A stretch of 25,379 bases of DNA from Byssochlamys sp. IMV 00236 (Eukaryota > Ascomycota > Eurotiomycetes > Eurotiales > Thermoascaceae). How positions within the stretch are numbered: the stretch's first letter is position 1; every line of letters starts with the position of its first letter. The notes beneath the pieces are model-generated. The model made no database searches, had not been told where the DNA came from, and was given only the letters and a program-made list of their open reading frames with translations. The position numbers were made by a program, and so were the translations under genes. Shown piece after piece: positions 1 to 8,820 of the stretch. The stretch covers positions 1-25,379 of the forward strand of contig MSJH02000204.1 of assembly GCA_001931875.2 (NCBI GenBank), given 5' to 3'.

Positions 1-653
1 TTTTTTTTTTTTTTTTTTTTTTTGCAAGAAAGACAAATCACTGCACTGATTATCATATCCATTTTTTGAAAAAGGCGTGGTCGGACTTCAGAGAGTAGTG
101 TGATCCAAAAAAGGAAATCAAATCACTCACTTTTTTGAGATACCTAAAGGAGGGGAATACTACCACACAATAGTTGTTTTTTTGAGACAGTCATAACCTA
201 GCTGAAGCTGTGGGAGTCAATAATAAATGTGTATTGTTTCAGGAATAAAGTTATATGGGGTATAATGTAGACCATTTCAGTTTGTGCTTGATCAGAAAAG
301 AAATCAGGTTAGTGTAGGAGCATGTTGTGAGATGCTCCCTGGTGTCGTTACTCAATTTTGATCGACAAAAATGGCAGGTAGCATTGACAACCACGTCATT
401 GAAATAGTGTTGGCGAAGATAGACACATACATAAAAAGATTAACTAGAATGAAACACTTTTTGGTGAAATTATAAAAAGGGGTAAAACTATATGATGATA
501 AAGAGAATACGGCTGCAATGCCTGTGTTGCTTGATCTGATTGATTGACTGCTTTACGGTGCCATTGGTATTCACAGGAGTCCGTCCTGATTGTTGTTGCT
601 TTAAAACCGTCGTTACTTCTTATTGTTAAGTAACATTTCCAAAGATGTTATCG
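1..653. other. Gene-poor left edge, poly-T start
   Basis: The window opens with a run of 23 T, so this may be a contig edge or a poly-T tract. I see no supported gene here. One short ORF at 371-475 (+), 34 codons from MAGSIDNH to VKL, has coding-like composition. It has no recognisable homology, promoter or splice partner and could be an exon relic. Confidence 0.5.
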
Positions 654-2475
654 TTATACATACACTGTACATTTTCTGTAACTCGCATATGATTCCGATG
701 GGCTTGATTTGACTTTATTCTTATCTTTAACTTCATCAGCAATTTCATCAAACGATTCAAGTCGTAGTGACCTTCTTGGTTCCTTGATACAACTGCATAT
801 CATTTCTCCATAAAGCACCATTTTTCCATTTTCCATACGATTAGTTGATTTGTAAAGTTGGTTTGTCCCCAATGTATTGTATAGTAAATAGGCGTCGCCA
901 TCCAAATGTCTTCCAAGATGCATATTAGTATTGATGATTTCATCCTTCAAACAATTGCTAGTATATTACATCAATTTCAGAGTATCTTCGTCCCTATATA
1001 TGTAAGTATAAGCGAGTAAGACAAGACGTTAACACTGTACCGCTGACTTTATGTGATATCTATATATCAGAATATTTTCATCATATATACCCTGAGAATT
1101 CCACCATTACGCGCTCAATTTTGTCCTTGCAACTAAACCCAATACCATCCAGGAGTTTGCGCTGGCTTTCTGAAAGGCAAAGTATCAATTATTTGTTAGA
1201 TGGTAAAGCCTATTTTACAAAAAAAAAAAATCATAAACATTTGAATATACATATCATCCTGTCATTTTCTTACCAAATAAAAGGTAACAAATTTATTGAG
1301 GCATTAAAGTACTTGAAGATGAGAACGATATACTCAGCAAAAGGAATATGCTCATTAGAAAGCCACGATTTAACATGACTTGCTAAACTTCGCATGATAA
1401 TCGCACAGTATGTAGCGTAGGAGTTGGATATATTTTTGTTTATCATCATTATTGCCCATATTAATCTTCATGTCATCCATGTGGTCCAATAAGCTATCCA
1501 AAATTCTACGCAAGCAGAAGTTTAGAAGGCTAACTGTATTGGCCCTTTTGATCCTCATTATAAATATTTCACTCAAGCCTAATTTAATAGTATTCGACTC
1601 TTCCTGATTCGCAAGTTGTCGACTTCATTGACGTTTTTTGATATCAAAGCTGAATACAACAGAAGAACAATGGATACTGCATTGATTCAAGTGACGCTTT
1701 CAGTGTGATTAGTTATCATATCTGATGCGGTAGGAGAACGTAAAGTAGAATGTATACTCTACTGCAAGTGTATACTATTATCGAGTGCATTACAAAGCTT
1801 CCTCGCTGGAATGACGATCGATTACTGCTATCAAATAGTCATTGAGTTTCTTTAAATCATTGTCATTGAATCGCAGTTTATTCGTTGAGATGGATGGTGC
1901 CATTTTGATAGGGCTTCTTCTTGCCTTTTTCAACAACGGTGAAGCATGCCATATCGCCGCAAAATAAAAGAAGAGAGATATATGTGGTATATTCTGGTTA
2001 TTATAGGCCAAGAAGAGAGAGAAAAATCTCATTTATTACAATCAGCACCTTTTAATATGGCAACAGGGTTATTACTTGGATTGATCATAGTCAATAAGAA
2101 TTGGACATGACGCGTTATGTGAATCACATTTATCTAATTTTCATAAGATTGGATCTATTTTTAAGAATAGTAAACAGGCCTAGTTGCTTATGACGTATTA
2201 AATGGTGTCTAAAAATTTTATTGAGTATTATCCTTTATTAATTTACTTTGGTTGTTGTTACTATTTTAGTTCCATTTGATATTCATATTCTTCTTCATTG
2301 TTATAAAACCCCTTTTTTCATTGCTCAATAAATTACATATTTGATAATACCTCTCATCCAAGATACACGATCATCCATGTCATTAAGGGTTTACCTAAAG
2401 TGTATTGCGTACCTTAGCAGCCCATCCTTTTTCAAGCGCCATTTGAAATGATTTATGCAGACTTAGAAGATCCAT
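654..2475 (-). pseudogene. Decayed multi-exon accessory gene (fragments)
   Basis: A series of coding-like fragments lies in the same orientation but is broken by stops and frame changes. From the 5' end on the minus strand they are: 2475 down to about 2340 (MDLLSLHKSFQMALEKGW, then NDMDDRVSWMRGIIKY across a possible intron), about 2110-2035, 1904-1791 (MAPSISTNKLRF to RHSSEEAL), 1576-1370 (LRRILDSLLDHMDD) continuing in another frame to about 1290, about 1190-1090 (LLDGIGFSCKDKIERVMVEF after a good CAG acceptor), and about 985-654 (EDTLKLM, an in-frame TAA, then NCLKDEIINTNM onward). No single frame or splice plan restores an intact protein. From memory, phrases such as RVMVEFSG and EDTLKLM recur in large Mucorales hypothetical-protein families, but I could not search. 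The alternative is an intact gene with introns I failed to resolve. Confidence 0.4.
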
Positions 2476-3405
2476 TGCTTTACTATAAAAATAGAAGTAT
2501 AATCATTAAATCTATCACAATCACAATCGTCGCTAATGTTGGTCTACATTTCACAAGCAGAAGGTAAAAAGATAAGGATATAACAGCAGGGTAAACATTT
2601 TACCTTTTTCATGTGCAGTAAAATTATAACTCTTATGTTTTCCTTAGCCAACAATTCAATCACCTACGTTTCATGTTTAATAAACAGGTTTGATTTATGA
2701 GTGCTAGGATGATTTATATTTGATTCTTTTTTGCCCTTTGCCAAAAATAATTATAGCAGCCTTTTAGCACTTTTTATGAGATCTCTTTATTTCTTTAAAT
2801 GATGGGTGCTGATCTATATGTGGCTATTAAAGAATAACCTCTTTCTCTATTTCTTAAATGCACTATTCACTAGAAGATGCTAAAAAAGGTATAATGATAG
2901 ATAAACAAAGAATGATGCCTACATCATATTGGTTTGTAAATAACAAATGTAATGAAATCAATCGTGTGTGTTCCACAGCATCGGCAGTCTAGTTCCTTTT
3001 GAGAAAAGCCCTTTGTTTACTATCAGCTGCATTTTTTTTAATAGTGTTCCCTCTCAACCTTTGTCCTTGATGCTCGCCTTACTTTTTTTTACTCATTTTT
3101 CAAAGAAATCACCTAAAGAAAAAAAAAACGCGTGTTGAAAATAAGAAAGGTGAAGCAATCATGATAAAAAACTATGTGTATGAGATTGTCTTTGTGTAAA
3201 CAAACGGCATCATAAAAAAGGAGATGTGAAAATTATGCAAAGTAAACAAATAAAAAAGAATGCAAGAGAATGTTCTAAAGAAGAGGGCGTTCGGAAGTGC
3301 TCTAATACGGAAAAATTGAAAATGAGTTATTTATTCATGCATTAACGAAAGAGGAAAGGTTAATTAATTTCAGCCCAAATAACATGACTCACGTAAACAA
3401 AAAAC
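2476..3405. other. AT-rich intergenic stretch, no gene seen
   Basis: Very AT-rich sequence with A and T homopolymers and stops in all frames. I found no coding fragment, tRNA or clear repeat. Confidence 0.5.
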
Positions 3406-3413
3406 TATAAAAG
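3406..3413 (+). promoter_or_regulatory. TATA box of an unassigned transcript
   Basis: A TATAAAAG motif is followed by about 70 nt of pyrimidine-rich sequence (cattcttgtcctttttc and onward), the layout of a fungal core promoter with a CT-rich start region. The first downstream ATG (3500) opens only a 33-codon ORF, so the transcript may be non-coding, spliced or dead. Confidence 0.35.
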
Positions 3414-3679
3414 AGAGATCATCATTCTTGTCCTTTTTCTTCATTCTTTATCTCTTCTACAAACTATTCTATACACTCTTCTATAGCTTATTATTTCCTA
3501 TGTTGAAAAGGTATAATAGCGTTTGGATGATCTCAAAGTACATAAATCAGTGTCATCCTTTAGAAAATTCACTTTTGCTGGCTCTATTTCATGGTTCCTG
3601 ATGCATCTTACTCTATCATAATGGCCACTCACGGGGTGAAGCCTTAAAGAAATCTCTGCTACTCGCTAATGCTCAAAAA

Positions 3680-3910
3680 ATGCTTGCTACTGCTTATCAA
3701 TACGCTCAATTACTCAATCACTCAATCACTCATACACCTACAAATGCTTATCAAATATCTGCAAAGACCAGTGAACGCCTACTCATATTTAGCAATACCT
3801 ACAAATGGTCATCAGTGCCTGAAAATACCAGTGAATGCATGTCCCATGCTTATCAACGTCAGAAAGCCCCTGAAGAATTTTGCCCATGTCTATCAATGTC
3901 TGCTGCTAAT
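3680..3910 (+). repeat. Degenerate ~60-nt tandem repeat
   Basis: Similar blocks recur about every 60 nt: CCTACAAATGCTTATCA at 3737 against CCTACAAATGGTCATCA at 3798, and ACCAGTGAACGC at 3767 against ACCAGTGAATGC at 3827. A third partial copy (CATGCTTATCAACGTC) starts near 3845. The plus strand is open in two frames across the tract (one ORF 3680-4057 with a Lys-rich tail), but neither product is recognisable and the openness follows from the repeat composition. I treat it as a minisatellite-like tract, not a gene. Confidence 0.45.
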
Positions 3911-4173
3911 GAACACAGCTCTGGAGTAACTACATATTCAAGTCCTGAAGCCACAAAAAACATAATCAATCTATGTCACTATTTGCCAAACTCCATCAAG
4001 CTCTGCTACAAGAAAAGAAAGAAAAAAAAAAGTAAAAAAAAACAACAAAAACACTAACCAGACAGGTCACTGCTTCTCTACGCTGGATCACTCCGAGATG
4101 CTCCTATTATTATGGCTCTGCCTCTACAGCTGATGAAAGGCCCGTAAACTCTCCCTACTTCTGAGTTCGATGC

Positions 4174-4292
4174 TTTCAATGTTCCAATGCTCCAATGTTC
4201 TGATGTCCTAATGCCCCAATCTTCCAATCTTCCATTGATCCGATGTCCCGTTGTCCGGATGTTCAACATATCAATGTTGCTATGTTCCAATG
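4174..4292 (+). repeat. 8-bp degenerate tandem repeat, consensus TTCCAATG
   Basis: Twelve consecutive octamers keep exact 8-bp phase from 4174 to 4269: TTTCAATG, TTCCAATG, CTCCAATG, TTCTGATG, TCCTAATG, CCCCAATC, TTCCAATC and so on. One 7-mer at 4270-4276 breaks the phase, then two more octamers follow to 4292. Five units contain an exact CCAAT. The tract lies about 700 bp upstream of the AIF-type gene. The ORFs across it on both strands are explained by the short repeat. Confidence 0.8.
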
Positions 4293-4562
4293 TCTCCTTT
4301 CCTGAGTTTTTTCGTGGTTGTTTTCTGAGATTGAGTCTTGAGCACTTTTTATTCATGGAGGGTTTACACTGTGTAGTCTTCTGGCATGCAGTCTATGGTT
4401 CTAGTCATCTTGAGTTTGAAAGCTATTGAAAATGTGACCTTATGGATTTGTGGGAAAAGGAAATATCTACTTATTCAAAACTCTCTCTCTCTTTGGAAAT
4501 CAAACTATTGCTTGCCTAATAAAAACTTCATTTTGTTACTCCCGCACTTTTTGTTCTTTAAT

Positions 4563-4703
4563 ATGACTACTTTGGGATTACAAAAAAGGCTTCTTTCTGT
4601 GCCTTCACTACCAAGAGGCGCCTCTTTTTGTTTATCTGTAAAAGCAGACGCGACATTAATGACGAAAGCAGTGGATAAATGGGTACTTAAAATGATTTCC
4701 TAG
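4563..4703 (+). CDS. Possible small protein, 46 aa, unrecognised
   Basis: An ATG-to-TAG ORF with fairly normal codon use. The product begins MTTLGLQKRLLSVPSLPRGA, rich in Arg, Leu and Ser and free of acidic residues for about the first 25 positions, which resembles a mitochondrial presequence. It ends VDKWVLKMIS. A CT-rich stretch (4481-4492) lies upstream. It sits 280 bp before the AIF-type gene in the same orientation. There is no family match I can name, and chance is a real possibility at this length. Confidence 0.22.
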   Translation: MTTLGLQKRLLSVPSLPRGASFCLSVKADATLMTKAVDKWVLKMIS

Positions 4704-4888
4704 TGCATGTATATATATTTCGGTATATTCAATATGGCTCTTTTAATGAATGAACTGACTTATATATGCTACTAAGAAGTCTTGTTTAATTTGACAAAAT
4801 GATCCATTTTTTAGAGACAAGACAAAGTTCGAATAAAGACACACTTGTCAATCAGCGCGTGTGTCCATTGATACACTCGCGACAAACG

Positions 4889-4893
4889 ATTGG
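4889..4893 (-). promoter_or_regulatory. Inverted CCAAT box upstream of AIF-type gene
   Basis: ATTGG on the plus strand (CCAAT on the minus strand) lies about 91 bp before the start codon at 4984, a usual distance for a HAP/NF-Y site. It is not demonstrated to function. Confidence 0.3.
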
Positions 4894-4983
4894 CCAACTC
4901 CACCGCCAGTAAAAAGTTCAACAACCGCTGTAAAATTTACTAAAGTCTTCTTTGCCCTTGAAAAGATTCCCTGAACGCCCCTA

Positions 4984-7349
4984 ATGAATTTCCTAAAGAG
5001 CACTGGTCACTCTGCACGCTTTATGCAGAGAAGAGTTACCTTGAATAGCCTTAGATACACCAACAGAGCTCGTTTGTATTCTACAGCTACTGGCGGTCCT
5101 GTCAAAGAAAGTAGTAATGTTCCCTGGGTTATCGGTTCTCTTCTCGTGTTTGGCCCCATTCTGTTCAAGTTGACTTCTCCTCCTCCTCCTTCTAAAAGAA
5201 CAAACTTGACTGAGCATCTTGCTCCTGTACCTGTAGAAGAAGAGAAACCTGCTGCTGTTGAGGAACCAGTCAAGGTGATTCAAAAACCTTATGTTCTTAT
5301 CGGTGCAGGAACAGCTTCTTTTGCAGCTGCACAAGCAATTAAAGAAAAAGATCCTAATGCCAATGTAACTATAGAAAGTGACATTTTATGTGTATATTCA
5401 ACTGTTTTTGCTCAATTAGGTCATCATCATTGGTGAAGAAGGTTATGCTCCTTACATGAGGTGAGTTCCAATCCGCATGTCTTGTAATTATTGAGCATAA
5501 TGCTAATCAAAAAGAAATTAGACCTCCATTATCCAAGGAATTCTGGTTCTCTGAAGATCCCAAGGTTGGAGAAACTTTGCGATTTAAAGATGTAAGACTG
5601 AACGTTGACGTGATAAATGAAGGCTAACTTGTATTTTACTATAGTGGCAAGGCACCGAACGAAGGTAATATATGTGTATAGATTATAGACTATTGTCTTA
5701 ACTTCTCGTAAAAGCGCGATATATCAGGATGTATCAGAATATGAAATCATTCAAGATGCTTCAGGTTCAGATTTAGAAAGCTCAAAGATCAAGCTCTTAC
5801 TTAGCAAGCGTGCTACAAAGCTCAACGTGGAGGACCATACTGTCACATTGGATGATGGCAGTGTCATTTACTACAACAAGGTAAACGACTTTCAAAAACA
5901 TCAATTCGGTTCAAACTAATGTCTATCAAGGTCTTGCTTGCTACTGGAGGAGAGCCCAAGAGATTACCAATGCAAGACAAGAACGACAAGAACGTCACTA
6001 CCTTCCGTAGCATTGAGGACTTTAAGAAATTGGAACAACTCGCCAAGAATGGTGCTCATATTGCTGTTGTTGGTGGTGGCTTTTTAGGATCTGAACTTGC
6101 TGTTGCCCTTGCTCACCGTGGTATGTAATATGTGCATGCATATAGATTTATACTTAGATCATTTTAGCCCAAAAAGAAAACATCAAAGTCACCCAAATCT
6201 TCCCTGAAGGTAAAAGAGATGCGTTCAATACATTATTTTTATTCATTCATTAAAAGATGGAAATATGGCCAATGTCTTTCCTGGTTATCTCACAAAGTGG
6301 ACAACCAGTCGTGTCCGCAAATGTAAGTGAAATACAATTCATACACCCCCATTTAATCTTGTTATAGTGGGCGTAGAGGTCAAGGAAAGATCCGCTGTGA
6401 AATCAGTTTCTACTGATAAAGAATCTGGAAAGACCACTGTTGAATTAGAAAACGGTGAATCCCTTACTGTTGATCATGTCGTTGTTGCCATTGGCATTGA
6501 ACCTCGTGTTGATTTGGCGAGAGACGCAGGATTAGAGATTGATGAAAAGAGATCTGGTGTTGTTGTTAATGCCGAATTAGAAGCCCGTCGAGATGTTTAT
6601 GCTGCTGGAGATATGGTCTCTTTCCATGATGTACAGTTGGGACGTCGTCGTATTGAACATCATGACCAGTAAGATCTTATTTGCATCTCTTGTATGTGTA
6701 TATTGACTGTTTATCATAGCGCTGTCTTGAGTGGACGTCATGCTGGTGAAAACATGGTGGGTGCTTCTCGTGCCTATAAGCATCAGTCTATGTTTTGGTC
6801 TGATTTAGGACCTGAAATTGGTAATTCAAGTTTAATGATGAGAATATAATGATTAACATTACCCCTCCACACTAGGTTACGAAGCCGTTGGATTGACAGA
6901 CTCTCAATTATCAACTGTGAGCGTCTGGGCAAAGGCTACAGCCAAGGATACACCCGTTGCCTCTGCAGGCACTGAAGTTGATAGCCCTCGTGCTGCTCCT
7001 GGTGAAGAACAACAACAAGTGCCAACTAATCAATCTGTTTCTGAAGCTGTTAAGGCAAAGAACCCATTCCAGGATGAAAAGGTAAAGTTTGAATCCATAA
7101 TCGTTCTACAACTCTAAATACATTCTAGTTTGGCAAGGGGCTCGTATTCTATGTTCGTGATAAGAAGATTGTTGGTCTTGTCTTATTTAACGTGTTTGGA
7201 AAGGTTCAAGAAGCTCGAGATATTATCAATGCTGGATACACCTCTGATAAGATTGATGGCTTAGTGAAAAAGTAATTGCTTATATTTAGTATTCATCTTT
7301 ATTTCTAACTTATAAATATAGATTCAATCTTTACTCAAATGACCATTAG
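4984..7349 (+). CDS. AIF1: Mitochondrial apoptosis-inducing-factor-type flavoprotein oxidoreductase (13 exons, 584 aa)
   Basis: An AIFM1/AIF1-family FAD- and NAD(P)H-binding protein, expected in the mitochondrial intermembrane space, tethered to the inner membrane. The first ~30 residues are basic and hydroxylated (presequence). One hydrophobic segment (about 47-63) is followed by a Pro/Glu-rich linker. Next come the FAD dinucleotide-binding motif (VLIGAGTAS, about 104-112), an ATGG motif (230-233), the NAD-binding motif [10 protein letters not shown] (272-281) and the second FAD motif VYAAGD (402-407). The AIF-type C-terminal domain follows, with a polar PEST-like insert before [13 protein letters not shown], as in AIFM1. 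Exons: 4984-5364, 5420-5460, 5522-5591, 5645-5664, 5715-5880, 5931-6120, 6168-6209, 6257-6322, 6368-6668, 6720-6820, 6876-7081, 7129-7271, 7322-7349. The last exon restores [10 protein letters not shown], matching the end of AIF proteins, instead of stopping at the TAA at 7273. The length is close to human AIFM1 (613 aa). Confidence 0.93.
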
Positions 7350-7366
7350 ATACTAATTAAAAAAAT

Positions 7367-7372
7367 AATAAA
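7367..7372 (+). terminator. Poly(A) signal of AIF-type gene
   Basis: AATAAA begins 18 nt after the stop codon at 7347-7349. Confidence 0.5.
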
Positions 7373-7567
7373 GATCATTTTTATGCGGTAAAAGGGCCTT
7401 TAATAGTCCAACTGAGGGCACTCACAACATGTTGGCATCCAAAGTTTCACTCTCAATTTCACTTTCCGTATGATGAGCGGACCTTGGACACCCTTATTCG
7501 GGTATTTAGAGTGATTCCTTTAAAACGTCATTGTCAACACAAAGGTTCTTGAATTTGTGTGTGTCCC

Positions 7568-8737
7568 ATGACTCAATTTACAAAACTCGTTGACGAAAAG
7601 TTTACAGCTGCTAAAGAAAAGAAGGCACTCTTTTCTATTGACGCGATACAAGCTGAGAAAGAGAGTGGTGGAATAAAAGTAAAAAGAAAAAAAAAAAGAC
7701 TAAACAAACACTGTTGCTTATTCAGTGGACCTAGTTTGAAATCACTTGTGCACCTGCTCTTGCTAAAAAGCCTACTAATGAAGACAAATCACAAGAAAAA
7801 GTAAACCCATTCTTGAATCCTAATCCTGATTTAGTTGTAAAAGAACTGGATGAGCACTTGATTCTGTTGAATAAATTTGCTGTCATTCCTAATCATTTGT
7901 TACTAGTAACAAAAGGTATATAGTTTGAACTCTATTGAACTATTGCTTAAATAATACATTATAGAACAAAAGAGTCAAGAAGAACTGCTCCTTCCCAATG
8001 ACTTGTATGAAACGTATAAAATATTACAAGAGTTTGGCTCTCCATTACTTGCCTTTTATAACTGTGGAAAAAACTCTGGTGCAAGGTACGCTTATCATTT
8101 TTAAAGAATAATCTAACAATCATTTATAGTCAAGCACATAAGCATATCCAACTCGTTCCTTTGAATGGAAAGAATGGTGTTCAGCCACCTATTAAAAAGT
8201 TATATGATCAAATCCATGATCGACGTGTGGGTAAGTGGGTGTTTTGTTAAAGAAAAAAGGTACCCTTACATATTACATGCAGGACAAATTTATGCTATGG
8301 ACAAATTACCTTTTGTTCATGTGATTATGCAGCTTGATACAAACATCATCCGTGCTGCAACTAAAAGAGAGGATTTGACAGATTACTTGAGCCAAATGTT
8401 CTTTGGTCTTTTGGATGCCATGTTTCAACAATTACGTGAAAATGCTCAACCGATGAATACTTCTTACAATTTCTTGATGACAGAGGAATTCATGATGCTT
8501 ATTCCTCGTGAAAAGGAAAAAGTAACCATTTCACATGATAACAAGGACTATGAATTCTCTCTCAATTCATTGGCATTTGCCGGTATGTTGCTTTGTAAAT
8601 CAGAGGAGCAGCTCGAAGCAATGAAGGCACAGGATGATCTGATGGATATACTTGTCCAAGTCGCCATCAAATGGAACCCTGATGCGCAGAGACTTGATAC
8701 GGAAAGACAACTAGGCTTAGAAGCTCACCTGGCATAA
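7568..8737 (+). CDS. APA2: Diadenosine tetraphosphate phosphorylase (ATP adenylyltransferase, APA1/APA2 type; 5 exons, 322 aa)
   Basis: Cleaves Ap4A with phosphate to ATP and ADP, and can run in reverse as an ADP/ATP adenylyltransferase. It belongs to the GalT/HIT fold group and is probably cytosolic or nuclear. Visible hallmarks are KFEITCAPALAKKP near residues 37-50, NKFAVIPNHLLLVTKE (the substrate-strand region typical of Apa1/Apa2), and the catalytic HIT-like motif SGASQAHKHIQLVP with H141, H143 and Q145. A C-terminal ATP-adenylyltransferase domain has NSLAFAGMLL near its end. Exons: 7568-7678, 7735-7915, 7965-8085, 8130-8230, 8283-8737, all phases consistent. The length equals that of yeast APA1 (321 aa). 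I chose the ATG at 7568 because the frame upstream offers only GTG (7559). The gene starts 218 bp after the AIF-type gene and ends 82 bp from the convergent UTP10 stop. APA1 and APA2 paralogs cannot be told apart from sequence alone. Confidence 0.93.
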
Positions 8738-8751
8738 CACGTTTGAAAAAT

Positions 8752-8757
8752 AATAAA
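8752..8757 (+). terminator. Poly(A) signal of APA2
   Basis: AATAAA lies 14 nt after the stop codon, in the short spacer shared with the convergent UTP10 gene. Confidence 0.5.
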
Positions 8758-8814
8758 AAAATTTTAAATTTGGAAATTACACAGACGTTGGGTGGGTGCA
8801 AACGCAGAAAGATA

Positions 8815-8820
8815 TTTATT
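8815..8820 (-). terminator. Poly(A) signal of UTP10 overlapping its stop
   Basis: On the minus strand the stop codon TAA (8822-8820) runs directly into AATAAATA, so the AATAAA begins on the last base of the stop. With the APA2 signal at 8752-8757, both genes would end within about 65 bp of each other. Confidence 0.4.

Noticed and set aside
1121..1378. 85-codon plus ORF
   Set aside because: It begins at a non-ATG codon, crosses a poly-A run, and overlaps minus-strand fragments with better coding character.
4078..4356. 92-codon minus ORF and 80-codon plus ORF over the octamer tract
   Set aside because: Openness on both strands is produced by the 8-bp repeat, which lacks stops in these frames.
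4818..4840. AAAGTTCGAATAAAG as a possible tRNA T-loop
   Set aside because: No flanking GG/CC T-stem, no acceptor stem and no A box upstream; no tRNA found in the window.
4993..5334. Minus-strand ORFs antisense to AIF exon 1 (113 and 88 codons)
   Set aside because: Shadows of a clearly coding plus-strand exon; the compositions are Cys/Arg/Ser-rich artefacts.
8165..8282. ATG-initiated upstream part of an ORF reading into APA2 exon 5
   Set aside because: The segment before 8283 is exon 4 in a different frame plus intron; splicing at 8230/8283 restores the family sequence.
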